From: Thermoguttaceae bacterium
Lineage (GTDB): Bacteria; Planctomycetota; Planctomycetia; Pirellulales; Thermoguttaceae
Assembly (NCBI GenBank): GCA_025060325.1
Contig: JANXBW010000029.1
Span: 1-57,819 of the forward strand
Direction: 5' to 3'
Length of the DNA stretch: 57,819 nt
How positions within the stretch are numbered: position 1 is the first letter of the stretch; each line of letters begins with the position of its first letter. Shown here in pieces: positions 37,417 to 47,013 of the stretch. The notes beneath the pieces are model-generated. The model was not told the DNA's origin. It made no database searches and saw nothing but the letters and a program-made list of their open reading frames with translations. The position numbers and the translations under genes are program-made.

Positions 37417-37657
37417 AGGCGTAATCTCCCCAATGACTGCCGATCGGCTGGCGACAAAGTTCCAGACTTCTCAAACGGCGGGCCAACTTCCTTTCGCTGC
37501 AGCGGGCAAGCAGCTCTGAGTTGTGAAAGATACAAGGATGGTTATATAACAAGGCAGCGCTACTTGCAACCCAGCAAGGCAGTGTTGCCAACCGACTCGA
37601 AGGGAGTGAGACACGCTTCAACCCGACTTTGCTCACGCCCCCTGGCCGAGCTTTCCG

Positions 37658-39637
37658 CTATTGGCTGGAACCCAAAAAGCGGGCGACTTCCGCCAAAAAT
37701 TGGGCACGATCCACTGGTTTAGGCATAAATCCGTCAAACCCCCGACGCAGACACTCCTCCCGTTCCTCGGCCGTCGTACATGCCGTCAGCGCCACGATGG
37801 GAGTGTTGCACCCTTTGCTCCGCAAGATTTGTGTTGCCGTAAACCCGTCCATTTCGGGCATCTGCAGGTCCATCAAAATAAGATCGAAATGAGGTTGCGG
37901 GAGGGTAACCTCCTCGCCTCCAGCCAAGGCATAAGCGGTGATGATTGCTCCCCGGACTTGAGTACCATACTCATCCACCCCGGCCCGCATTTCGGTTGGT
38001 ACACTCGCCAAAGATTCTTCCGGGTGAAGGAGCTTCATCTGGGCGAGAATAATTTCCACGGCCTCGCGGCCATTGGTGGCCAGGACCACCTCCGCACCAG
38101 CTAGCTCGAGGAAACGCTGGAGGATAAGCCGATTGTCCGGCGAATCGTCCACAACAAGTACGCGGCCTTGAAGGCGGGGGAGTTCTGCTGGGCGTCGGCA
38201 TTCCGACTCAGCCTGCCGGGGAACCTCATGCTCCACGTCCACCGGCAAAATCACGCGGAAGGTGCTTCCGACATGGGGGGTACTTTCGGCCTCGATCCTC
38301 CCGCCTAAGAGTTCACTAAGACGTTTACAAATGGCCAGGCCCAGGCCAGTTCCGCCAAAGCGTCGGGCGATAGACGAGTGAGCTTGCTCAAATGGCCGGA
38401 AAAGCCGCTGGAGTGCTTCCGGGGCAATGCCCACCCCCGTGTCCACAACCTCAAGCACCAGCTGGCCACGCTGGGGCGACTCCGGCCGAAAGCGAGCGCG
38501 AATGAGCACCTGCCCTCTTTCGGTAAATTTGATCGCATTCCCCACCAGATTGATCAAAATCTGTTTTAGGCGGGTGGGATCGGTCACAACCGCGGGGGGA
38601 AGATCTTGGCTGTCAACAAGGAGCGGCAAACCCTTCTCGGAGGCACGAACCTCCATAAGCTCCACAACCTGCTCCAAAAGTTGCTCAATCGCAACGGGGA
38701 CAAGTTCAACGGTAAGCCGGCCGGCCTCCGCCTTAGCCAGGTCTAGCAAGTCGTCGATGATGGCCAAAAGGTGACGTCCGTTGCGGCGAATGACCTCAAC
38801 CGAGTGGGCCGCTACACTTCCCGGCGAAACATGCTCACTTAGCAGGTCGGCATGTCCCAAGATGGCTGTCAACGGCGTTCGCAGCTCGTGACTGATGTTG
38901 GCCAAGAATTCGCTTTTTGCGCGGCTGGCCGCCTCGGCGGCTTCCGTCAACTGCTCATGGGCGATCAGGGCTTGCTCCAGGGCCGCGGAATAAAGGCGGA
39001 GCTGCTCGGCCTGCCTGGCCGCATGCTCTGCCGCCTCGCGGAGGGCTAAACTCCGTGCTTCCACTTCCCGCTCCAAGCGAGAAGAGTATTCCTGCGCCTG
39101 GCGGAGGCGATTCTCTTGCTCCCGGTTTACCTCCTCAAAAAGTTGGGCGTAGGCCTTCTCGAGGGTCACGCATTGTTGACGAAATTGCTCTTTCCGGGCC
39201 AAGGCCCGCCGAGCTTCCGCCTCTTTTTCCTGAATCGCCCAAACTAATCGACCACACGTCTCCAAAACAGAAAGCCATTTGTCCACTTCCAGCGGCTTAT
39301 TCGGCGAGGGACAGCACACTCCGCCGAGAATCGCCCCCAACGTATCGCAGGAAAGCCGAAGCCCAAAAGCCGTCCCCGGCTGGGCGCTTTCCGGAAAAGG
39401 AAAAGTGGCAAAGCGGCGAAGCTGCACTCGTCTGACTAACTCCCGGGCAAAAGACGCGGTATCCGGAGGGGCAAGCTCCGGGCGAACATAGTCTGCCACG
39501 AGAACTCCGCCGGCACAATCGGTCAAGACAAGGAGCACCGGGGAAAATTCTTGCAATACTTCTGCCACCCACGCCAACGGGCGGTACCGACCTTGCGGAG
39601 CTGGCAAGGAGGGGAAAAGCTCCGACAAATCTATCAT
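37658..39637 (-). CDS. Hybrid sensor histidine kinase with C-terminal receiver
   Basis: A 659-residue cytoplasmic hybrid kinase. An N-terminal sensory region (about 1-150), possibly PocR- or GAF-like, carries several cysteines (LTDCAGG, LSCDTLG, GGVCCPS). It is followed by a long coiled coil (about 155-250). The kinase core has an H box (SHELRTPLTAILGH), an N box (LVGNAIKFTERG) and G boxes (DTGVGIAP, GGTGLGLAICKRL). The C-terminal receiver has the acidic pair VVDDS, the phospho-Asp in LILMDLQMPEMDG and the Lys in MPKPVDR. The start at ATG 39637 follows AGGAGAG; an upstream extension of 29 codons lacks a site. No membrane segment is seen, so it senses inside the cell. Confidence 0.92.
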   Translation of the reverse strand: MIDLSELFPSLPAPQGRYRPLAWVAEVLQEFSPVLLVLTDCAGGVLVADYVRPELAPPDTASFARELVRRVQLRRFATFPFPESAQPGTAFGLRLSCDTLGAILGGVCCPSPNKPLEVDKWLSVLETCGRLVWAIQEKEAEARRALARKEQFRQQCVTLEKAYAQLFEEVNREQENRLRQAQEYSSRLEREVEARSLALREAAEHAARQAEQLRLYSAALEQALIAHEQLTEAAEAASRAKSEFLANISHELRTPLTAILGHADLLSEHVSPGSVAAHSVEVIRRNGRHLLAIIDDLLDLAKAEAGRLTVELVPVAIEQLLEQVVELMEVRASEKGLPLLVDSQDLPPAVVTDPTRLKQILINLVGNAIKFTERGQVLIRARFRPESPQRGQLVLEVVDTGVGIAPEALQRLFRPFEQAHSSIARRFGGTGLGLAICKRLSELLGGRIEAESTPHVGSTFRVILPVDVEHEVPRQAESECRRPAELPRLQGRVLVVDDSPDNRLILQRFLELAGAEVVLATNGREAVEIILAQMKLLHPEESLASVPTEMRAGVDEYGTQVRGAIITAYALAGGEEVTLPQPHFDLILMDLQMPEMDGFTATQILRSKGCNTPIVALTACTTAEEREECLRRGFDGFMPKPVDRAQFLAEVARFLGSSQ

Positions 39638-39774
39638 CCACGCTCTCTCCTGGGTTCGATGGTACACTGCTGCGACATTCGAGGTGGAGGGCACGTCGTG
39701 GAGAGTTTTTGCCCCCGTGGGCAAAGATGTTTTGGCACTGGAGCCCCTTCCTCCGCCCAGGTAAGCCCCCTTAT

Positions 39775-40668
39775 TTAGTCCAGCACAAATAATCCCACTT
39801 GCCGAATCATCTCATCCCGGAAGTCCTCAAGGAGTGCTTCCACTTCTGGCCGGGTGAGATTTAAGGCTTGTACCGCTTCTACCGGAGCACGGACAACTGC
39901 CTTGCCGACAGAAGGCGTGCCTTTTAGCGTCACCAGATAGTTGGCCAAGGCCACTGTGTGGACAAAGAACTCGTATTCGGCCAACGGACAACCGGTGGAG
40001 TGATGCCAACGGATAGCGGCCAACGCCGACGGCGGGAAGTGCCACTCTATACCCACGGCCGCTCCAAGCTCCGCATGGGTGTAACCCAAGTAGGCTTGCT
40101 CCCAGTTCTCAAGCGCCGTTCGCTCCGGAAGCTCAAGAATCATTTTGCGAAAGCGCTCATGATCGTATTGGTCGGCCAGCACAATCCCCACGTCATGGAG
40201 CAGCCCGGCGAGGAAAAAGTCCTCAAAATCCGTACGTCCCTCGCGAACGGCGATCATTCGCGCCAGGATGCCCACCGCTACGCAATGGTTCCACAGTTGG
40301 CTGCGCCGGTAGTGACCGAAGGCTTCCCCGCTTCGGAAAAGCTCCGACACAAAGGCGGTCCAAGCTAGATTGCGTATCTGGCGGACCCCCAGATAAGCCA
40401 CGGCCATTTGTAAATTGGTGATGCGGTTGGCCAAGCCGGTGGCAGCTGAGTTGACAAGTCGAATCACCCGGGCCGTCAACGCGGGATCTCCTTCTACGGC
40501 CTCTTTCAGCTCCTGAGCGCCGGCTCGCTCGTCCCCTGCCACTTGAAGGATGCGCCTGACCACTTGGGGAAGTGTGGACATCTCCCCAACGCGTTGGCTT
40601 ACTGCCCAAGCTGTGTCAGAGATCCGAAAATCGACAGGCATTTGGATAACACTATTGGCCAAGGCCAT
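39775..40668 (-). CDS. HDOD-domain signalling protein
   Basis: A 297-residue protein made of an HDOD domain, the regulatory relative of HD phosphohydrolases. Typical features are LPQVVRRILQVAGDERAGAQELKEAVEGDPALTARVIRLVNSA at the start of the domain, a partly retained HD motif (LLHDVGIVLAD) and a downstream WHH. HDOD proteins often act with two-component systems or cyclic-di-GMP signalling. It lies 137 bases upstream of the hybrid kinase on the same strand, which supports a shared pathway. The ATG has only a weak GAGAG upstream. Confidence 0.9.
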   Translation of the reverse strand: MALANSVIQMPVDFRISDTAWAVSQRVGEMSTLPQVVRRILQVAGDERAGAQELKEAVEGDPALTARVIRLVNSAATGLANRITNLQMAVAYLGVRQIRNLAWTAFVSELFRSGEAFGHYRRSQLWNHCVAVGILARMIAVREGRTDFEDFFLAGLLHDVGIVLADQYDHERFRKMILELPERTALENWEQAYLGYTHAELGAAVGIEWHFPPSALAAIRWHHSTGCPLAEYEFFVHTVALANYLVTLKGTPSVGKAVVRAPVEAVQALNLTRPEVEALLEDFRDEMIRQVGLFVLD

Positions 40669-41497
40669 GACACGCTCTCACTCAAACGCGAGCAAGAATG
40701 TGCCCATTAAACCGGTTTTCGCCCCGTCGAACGCGTCAACGGCTGTTTCGGTGAGCTAATCTCGGCGGGCATAATGCGTCAAGGCGGGCAACAAAGCCAC
40801 CGGACCAGGCACTTCGCTGTCCTAGCGGATGGCCCGGGAAGGATCTTAAAAACATGCCGAGCTGGTAACCCCGCCCAACGAGAGTGCCCGCTTAAACTTC
40901 CTATCTGGCAGGAGGCTGCCCCCGGTCGTCAAAGGCCGGCAAAAAAGGCAACCACTCAGGGTGGTGTGGCGATACCCTTCCTGATAAACATAGCTCACAA
41001 CCCGGACCCAAGCCTCCCTGGTAGGGTGGTGGGGAGGCAAGCCCCAAAAACCTGGCCCGGGTCATCGACTCTCGTGGGTGCAAGACAAGACCGCGCAATC
41101 GACGCCCTTGGAGCAATCGGCACAACCCGCCGCTTCGTGCCGCCCTTGGAGTTCTTCCCCTCTAGCGGCCACCTGGCAAATAAGTCAGGTTACGCCGAGG
41201 ATGAGGCATGCTGGGAAGCCGCTTTCAACAAGAAAAACTGCCATGCTCTTTCCCAAGATACACCGCACAGGACCGAGAAGCTTTTGCCGGCTATGAGGCC
41301 ATTTCTTGGCCCGCATGCGGGTGTTATTGATCAGCGGGCGGAAAGTATGACCGATCTTCGGGCGGCCGTAAAACCTAAGCAAATTTGGTAAGCAGCCAAA
41401 CCCCTGCGATAATGGTGGAATCACGAACTTCTCCATGACACCCGCAACAATTTGTTCGTGACCGGAGGCAGCTTAGGAATTGTGGGGAGGCAAGGCC
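40669..41497. other. Spacer between divergent HDOD and DUF4091 genes
   Basis: No gene is evident in these 829 bases; a 205-codon frame (40774-41391) has no protein-like pattern. Promoters for both flanking genes should lie here, but none is obvious by eye. Confidence 0.5.
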
Positions 41498-43285
41498 ATG
41501 CGTTCAGGATGGAACTGGGCGTGGTGGGTCGGAAAGTGGAAGATCCACTCGGTGGTATGGACTGGGGGACTTGTGTTGTGGACTGTGTACGCGCTGGGAT
41601 TTCCGTGCACAGCGATGGCTCAAAGCCAGGCGGAGCGGGGGGCAGATTTGCGGGTGTGGACGGTTGTAGAGACGCGGCGGGTTTTGCGGGAGGAATTGCC
41701 GGGGGAACTTCGCCCGGTGAACCTGGCCGCTGCTCGCCGGGAATGGGAAAGCTTCCAAGTCCTGCTGCGTGCCGACCGGCCTGTGCCTGGCATTAGCATT
41801 TCGCTTTCGGAACTTGCTGGTCCTCATGGGGCGACAATTGGGCGGGAAAATGTCAGGATCTTCCGGCAGCACTATCTTCACATTACCGAAGGGACTTATC
41901 GCAATGACCAATTTGTGCCCGGCTGGTATCCGGATCCGCTGATCCCGGCCGAGCATCCCCTCACCCGCCAGCCTCTCACCGGCGGCAAGTATGTGGCCAT
42001 GCCATTTGACTTGCCGGCGGGGGAAACACACGGGTTTTTTGTGGATGTTTACGTACCGGAGGGAACACCGGCGGGGACCTTCCGCGGGAGCGTCAACGTG
42101 CGCCAGCAGGAACAGGTCCTGGCACAAGTGCCGGTGGAACTGGAAGTTTGGGACTTTGAGCTGCCCCGAGTGTCAACGCTCAAGACCGCCTTTGGTTCGC
42201 CGGCTGGTCGTCTCCGGGACTATTATCGTCAACGGGCAGAAGAGGGAATAGAGCCGGAACCTGCCGATTGGGCTTTGGTCGAGCGACAATGCGCCGAACT
42301 TGTCTCGCGACACCGAATCAATGCCGTCCCTCCGGGGGCGTGGCTCCGGCCGGTTGAAAAGCCCGACGGGACGTTTACCTTTCCGGCGGAAAGGATAGCG
42401 GCACTCAAGGAATTCATGGCCAACTATCACGTCAACGCAATCCAGATTCCCCATCCCCGCTCGGTGGTCAAGGATCCTGAGCAGGAAAAGGCTCGGCTCG
42501 TGGCGTGGTTGAAGGCTTTCGACGAGCTGGCGGCTGCCCTCGAGGATCCTAACCTCATCTTCTACACCTATCTTCGCGATGAGCCGAACGATCCGGAAGC
42601 TTACGAATATGTGCGGCAATGGGGCCGGGTGATTCGCCAAGCCAAAAGCGTTGTTAAAGTCCTGGTCGTCGAGCAGCCGCAACCCCAGGATCCAAAGTGG
42701 GGCGACCTATACGGGGCTGTTGACATCTGGTGCCCCCTGTTTTGTTTATTCGAAGAGGAACCCGCCCGAGCACGTCTCCAATTAGGGGAAACGATCTGGA
42801 CGTATACGGCACTGTGCCAAGGGCGCCTTAAAAGCCCATGGTGGCATATCGACTATCCGCTTCTTCACTACCGCGTACCGGCGTGGATTAGCTGGCGGTT
42901 TGGCATTACCGGCCTTCTCTACTGGGGCGGAATGTCCTACTGGCGACAGGTGAGCGATCCTTGGGTGGAGAGCTGGACCTACGGCCGGCGGGAAACAGGT
43001 CGTGGGCTCGTTTATCACGGCGAAGGCACGCTCGTGTACCCTGCCCGGCCCGTCGGCTACGATGGGATCGTGTGTAGTCTGCGGCTAAAGGCACTTCGGG
43101 ATTCGATCGAGGACTATGAATACCTTGCCATCCTCGAGCGGCTAGGTAAACGCGAAGAGGCTCTAAAAATTGTCCTGCCACTGGCCACAAGCTGGTTTGA
43201 GTGGGAACCGGATCCAGGCAAATATCTCGAGGCCCGGGCGCAACTTGCCCGGCTCATTATCACTTCTCGTTCCAGCCGAAATTAG
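41498..43285 (+). CDS. Secreted DUF4091 (GH123-like) protein
   Basis: A 595-residue exported protein. A signal peptide (about residues 1-43, ending TAMA/QSQ) precedes a beta-sandwich domain (about 50-200) and a barrel (about 210-590) of the DUF4091 family, related to GH123 N-acetylgalactosaminidases. The motif YTYLRDEPND holds the acidic DE pair that corresponds to the catalytic region of GH123, and SIEDYEYLAILE near the C terminus is typical of DUF4091. The substrate is unknown; related enzymes act on amino-sugar glycans. GGGGAGG precedes the ATG at 41498. Confidence 0.87.
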   Translation: MRSGWNWAWWVGKWKIHSVVWTGGLVLWTVYALGFPCTAMAQSQAERGADLRVWTVVETRRVLREELPGELRPVNLAAARREWESFQVLLRADRPVPGISISLSELAGPHGATIGRENVRIFRQHYLHITEGTYRNDQFVPGWYPDPLIPAEHPLTRQPLTGGKYVAMPFDLPAGETHGFFVDVYVPEGTPAGTFRGSVNVRQQEQVLAQVPVELEVWDFELPRVSTLKTAFGSPAGRLRDYYRQRAEEGIEPEPADWALVERQCAELVSRHRINAVPPGAWLRPVEKPDGTFTFPAERIAALKEFMANYHVNAIQIPHPRSVVKDPEQEKARLVAWLKAFDELAAALEDPNLIFYTYLRDEPNDPEAYEYVRQWGRVIRQAKSVVKVLVVEQPQPQDPKWGDLYGAVDIWCPLFCLFEEEPARARLQLGETIWTYTALCQGRLKSPWWHIDYPLLHYRVPAWISWRFGITGLLYWGGMSYWRQVSDPWVESWTYGRRETGRGLVYHGEGTLVYPARPVGYDGIVCSLRLKALRDSIEDYEYLAILERLGKREEALKIVLPLATSWFEWEPDPGKYLEARAQLARLIITSRSSRN

Positions 43286-43334
43286 CCGGGTGCCTACGGC
43301 TCAAACACCCCGGCTCGGCCGGTAGCGGGCCGCC

Positions 43335-43380
43335 TTTAACTAAACCGGCTCTCCCAAGGCTGAGAGAGCCGGCAGTTAAA
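43335..43380. terminator. Long hairpin downstream of the DUF4091 gene
   Basis: CCGGCTCTC (43345-43353) pairs perfectly with GAGAGCCGG (43364-43372), and outside it TTTAACT (43335-43341) pairs with AGTTAAA (43374-43380). The nested stem of 9 plus 7 pairs, 50 bases after the stop codon and facing an opposing gene, fits a bidirectional transcription stop. Confidence 0.5.
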
Positions 43381-43508
43381 AGCCTGGTCTTGTTACAGGG
43401 CCACGATGTCTTGCGGCCTAAGGAGTCTAAGACCGTTTCAGCTTATGTCAACAATCGTGGGTACAGCCGATGCTCCCCACCGAGGGACCGGTCCCCCGGC
43501 TGCTTACC

Positions 43509-43530
43509 GCCCGCTTCCAGCGGGCTCTTT
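43509..43530 (+). terminator. Intrinsic-type terminator
   Basis: GCCCGCT (43509-43515) pairs with AGCGGGC (43519-43525) around a TCC loop and is followed by TCTTT. It reads as a rho-independent terminator for + strand transcription and lies just short of the end of the decayed protease gene on the opposite strand. Confidence 0.4.
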
Positions 43531-43572
43531 GCCCACCGCCTTGCTCTAAGGGACTTGGGTTGCCACCGGTGT

Positions 43573-45051
43573 TTACTGGCCGTCGATGCTTACGCCCAAG
43601 GCCAGTAGGACATCTTCGATGCGGTTGGCCACTGCCGTAGTGCCGTTTGAATTGCCCGCGAAAAGCAGCCCGACCGGAACCCCCGCAGGAATCTGTCGCG
43701 AATCATCTCTGCAGGTCATAAGGAACGATCCGGAATCGCCTCCGGCGATGAAGCCGCCGGGCGGTTGGCTCACCGCAATCTAGTTCACAAATCAAGCGGT
43801 GCCACGCGAGTAGGTCACAAGGATTGTCGTGTCTATGCTAGTGACCATCCCCTGAGTGAAGCCGGCGGTTCGACCAAACTTCTGGACGGCGAAACTGCCG
43901 CCGGCAAAAATTGTGGACAGCGCCTGATTTGTCAGATGATTTGCTTTGGGTGTGCCATAGCCCGCCGGTAGCGTTGATGTGTCAACCAGGGGTTTAGCGA
44001 AGGCCCAATCCACGGCGGCAATGGCTCCGTCCACTCTGTTACTGGCCACCCGGCTAAAAGTGATTGAGATGAACTTGGAAAGCGTGCCTACCCGCTGCCA
44101 CGCGTAAGGAATCCCGCCGCCTGTATCATAAAGCCCCGGCTGGAAGATCCATTCGCCGACCTTGGCCAGGTTCTCGCGAGGCATTACGGGATTGTTGCTC
44201 AGGATGTAGAGCCTTTGGAGTCTTTAACGCGGCAGCCAAGTGTCCCCGCCGCCAGCTCGTATTGGTTGCCAATAGAAACCCCGATAGGTGCCACAGGCTC
44301 GATCATGGGACGCAGTTCGGACCAACGCTCCGGGGAATAATCCGGAGGCTCTCCGGCAGCGTTGTCCACAAAAACAGCGATGTTGTGGCTAGCCTTCTGA
44401 CCCTTGGTGTCGGTGGCCTCGGCCCGAAGTATGTAACGGGCATCGGTGTAGCTTGTGCTCGGCCAGGGTAAACTCCACTCATCCGAGGCCGTAATGTCCA
44501 CACCCAACAAAATGGGGCTGGCCCCTCCGTAGAAGGCATTCCATTCTTGGTAGCAAAAAGCGACACTTACTACCCCGCGGTCATCGGTTGCTTTGAACCT
44601 GTAAAGTGACATTTCCCACAAGGGTTCGGCCGTCGACAGGCGAAATGAATCGCACCGTTGGTGGTTTGTCCGAGGACCGCTGACCAGCTGTCAACACGGC
44701 CGCTTGCCGGACAAAGGGCAGGTAACCCAAAGCAAAAATCTCCCCCGTTTCTACCACCTCGACTTCCACATCTTCCACAGCCTTCGGCACGCCAGCAGGC
44801 CGACCCTTGCGGGTCAACACCTCTAAGACCGGCCGATCCTGGGCACCCAAGCCGATACCCACACCCACCACGTCAGTAACCTCAAGCAACCGATCGGCAT
44901 GCCGTGCGTGTAGAGCTTGTGCACGAACCAGCGCCTCGAGCCGGGTCTTCCCCGGGCCTTAAGCCATGGCCGGAACCTGCCCCCACGACACCCACACAAC
45001 AAACCCCGCTACCAGCCACGTGAACACGCGCCGACAAATCTCGCGGAACAT
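43573..45051 (-). pseudogene. Decayed trypsin-like serine protease gene with an inserted Ig-like domain
   Basis: An ATG at 45051 opens a signal peptide (FTWLVAGFVVWVSWG, ending AMA) that stops at TAA 44959-44961, where Gln is expected. In the same frame comes VGVGIGLGAQDRPVLEV, then an Ig-like domain (SPVDGRTLVGNVTLQV, ILRAEATDTKGQ). A frameshift lies near 44596 and a second near 44215. The protease part reads PIGVSIGNQYELAAGTLGC, LYILSNNPV, ENLAKVGEWIFQPGLYDTGG, DGAIAA, FGRTAGFTQG and GGDSGS. The codon for the catalytic His of LSNNHV is a Pro codon (44188-44190). In-frame TGA (43792-43794) and TAG (43780-43782) stand where homologues have Arg and Gln (ARFVNQI). Three stops fit C-to-T changes (CAA, CGA, CAG). 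The Ser motif and the final residues survive. Confidence 0.85.
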
Positions 45052-46232
45052 GATCGGCCCCTCCCGCATGGATGACTGACAGGCGTTCTCCCTCTTAAAG
45101 ATGCCCACCACACCGCCATATGGCAGCCATCATTTAGGGGGATATCAATACCCCGGCGACAAGCAGTTCATCGGCCGGTCCTCAGCACCTATGAAAACCA
45201 TTTGCGCGCTCTTGGTTTGGCCGGGTGATTGCAGGGGGTGGTTGATGCGCTCTGATGTAGGCAAATCCTGGACCTTTGGCCCTTGCTGCTCGAAATCCCG
45301 AAATTTAAACCATCCCAATCGGCCCAGAATAAACCAGCACAATCGGACGACAAGTTTTCGGCTTTCACCTAAATTCCCCAACTTCTCACAAGCGGGAATC
45401 TTCTCGCTAGCCGTATTTCCGAGGCGGCCGGCATTGAGACTCCGAGCAATGGTCCCTTAAGACGGAGCTGGGTGGCGCAAGGCTAATCTTTAACCGGCCG
45501 GTTAAGAAAACCCACCGGGAAACACCAAGGCGGTTGCACTATCCGCGGCGCTGGCTCGGGGAGCATCCCTCCTTTCGCCCGATCGGCCACCTTCTCGGCC
45601 CCTAGCGTCCGCGGGGGGGCGAAGAACGCCCATTTCGCTTGGACTTGCCGGAGGATTACCACCTGAGAGACTGACGGGCCAAACTCGGGAATATGTTCTT
45701 GCACGAAACCCACCAGGGCCGGGATCGCCGGAGCAACTTAAAGGGCAGCCGAACCTCGACGGTTTTTGTGGACTTTCGCTGCAAAAATTTGGGACCTCGC
45801 CAGGGCGACTAGGACGATTGGGCAAAAGTCTCTAACAAGCTGCAAGTTGCCAAGAGGCAGCAGCGGAATTTGTTCGATACCCAATCCTGAGTGACACTGG
45901 CACCTGGCTCCCGCCCGAAAGACAAGATCGAATGTCCCCGGTAGAGGGGCATGGAGCTACCACCATCAGCTAAGCGCCCTGCAAACCCTCCGCACCCATA
46001 ACTACCCAAAAAAGACGCGACTTTTTTTGGGCTGAAACTCCAATGCGATGCAGCCGCAGATAGGCGGCGACAGTCAGTGGGAAGTCAGCCAGCTAGTTTC
46101 GCGTTGCCTCCCAGAGCCAGAATACCTTGAGCTTCCCCAAATTCTTTCTATACTGGCAAAGTGCTGGCACAGCCGGCTTCCGCCCATGCCGGTAGGTTTA
46201 GGTGACCTAGCTTGTTGCCGGGGAGTAAAGCA
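45052..46232. other. Long spacer with possible gene fragments
   Basis: I can support no intact gene in these 1181 bases. On the - strand at about 45483-45800 two overlapping frames look faintly protein-like (STKTVEVRLPFKLL, then PALVGFVQEHIPEFGPSVSQVV) as if split by a frameshift, but I cannot name a family. A hairpin with A/T-rich arms lies at 46005-46031. Confidence 0.4.
46005..46031. repeat. A/T-armed inverted repeat upstream of groES
   Basis: CCCAAAAAAG (46005-46014) faces CTTTTTTTGGG (46021-46031) across a six-base loop. The T-run is inside the stem, so it could act as a terminator for either strand. It lies about 200 bases before the GroES start. Confidence 0.4.
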
Positions 46233-46517
46233 GTGAAACTCGTCCCACTCGGTGCAAGTATCATCGTACGGCCTCTTCGGGCCTCGGTGGGTTCGGGTCA
46301 ACTTGTAATGCCGGAGGATTTCCGCTCCGGCGTTTCGCGGGGACGGGTTCTTTCGGTGGGTGATGGACGTTTGCTCCCCAATGGTGGGCGAGCAACTCCC
46401 CAGGTGGCCGAAGGGGATTGCGTCCTTTACGAAGATTTCGCCGGCATCCCGGTAGAGATTAACGGCGAAAAACTTTTGCTTCTTACCGAAGACGAAATCC
46501 TGGCCATCGAAGGCTAA
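46233..46517 (+). CDS. groES: Co-chaperonin GroES
   Basis: A 94-residue GroES (Cpn10) subunit that caps the GroEL folding chamber. The N-terminal strand KLVPLGASIIVRPL, the mobile-loop region near residues 15-30, the GRVLSVGDGR stretch and the C-terminal EDEILAIEG match the family, and the length is normal once the GTG start at 46233 is used; GGGGAG lies 7 bases upstream. The mobile loop (RASVGSGQLVMPEDF) departs from the usual S-x-GGI-V pattern, and the usual GD.V.Y..Y.GTE is GDCVLYEDFAGIPV. No GroEL gene is beside it, so it may be an extra, divergent copy. Confidence 0.88.
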   Translation: MKLVPLGASIIVRPLRASVGSGQLVMPEDFRSGVSRGRVLSVGDGRLLPNGGRATPQVAEGDCVLYEDFAGIPVEINGEKLLLLTEDEILAIEG

Positions 46518-47013
46518 ACCCACAGTCAAACCCACGTAACGGGCTGCTCTTTTCGCCGAAAGAGGCTGTCCGAATCCTCTCAGTCTGTGATTCTGTCGCG
46601 CTCTACCTAATTTGATTAAACGGAAGGGGCTAATGGGGCAGGGACTCTTGCAAAAAGTCGGCATTCCGCCACCCTGATGTGTTCATTCCCTTGCCGAAAG
46701 TGTCTAATCGGTTCAATTTGGTCAAGTTGCGATGGCCTAGTACCCGTGCGCCCTGCGATGATCTAATCCCATGCCCTCGTGGAAAGTTAACGGGTTTAAA
46801 GAGTAAGAACTGTAAGGGTGAAAGCCGATCGCAACCTGCTGTTAGGTCTGCCAAAGCGTAAACTTCTTTAGGTGAGGCGGTCCTTCGTACTTCTCGGTAG
46901 GCGGGAATGCGTGGCTGTCGTCGGCCGGTTAACCCGCAGGACCTTGGGCGGACTAGGAGGCGAAATCGCAGTAGAGTTCGTAAACGAAGCTTATTGAAAA
47001 GAGGAGGGAAGCA
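46518..47013. other. Spacer after groES
   Basis: No gene is supported in these 496 bases. A 60-codon + strand frame at 46679-46861 contains NRFNLVKL, which faintly resembles the start of RNA polymerase omega subunits, but the rest does not follow that family. The opposite-strand frame that covers the region is a shadow of the next gene. Confidence 0.4.

Noticed and set aside
45483-45825. Possible frameshifted gene on the - strand (PALVGFVQEHIPEFGPSVSQVV)
   Set aside because: Protein-like but no recognisable family, and the frame change cannot be confirmed by eye; not annotated as a pseudogene.
46679-46861. Possible decayed RNA polymerase omega-subunit gene (NRFNLVKL stretch)
   Set aside because: Only about eight residues resemble the family and the rest does not follow it, so chance is more likely.
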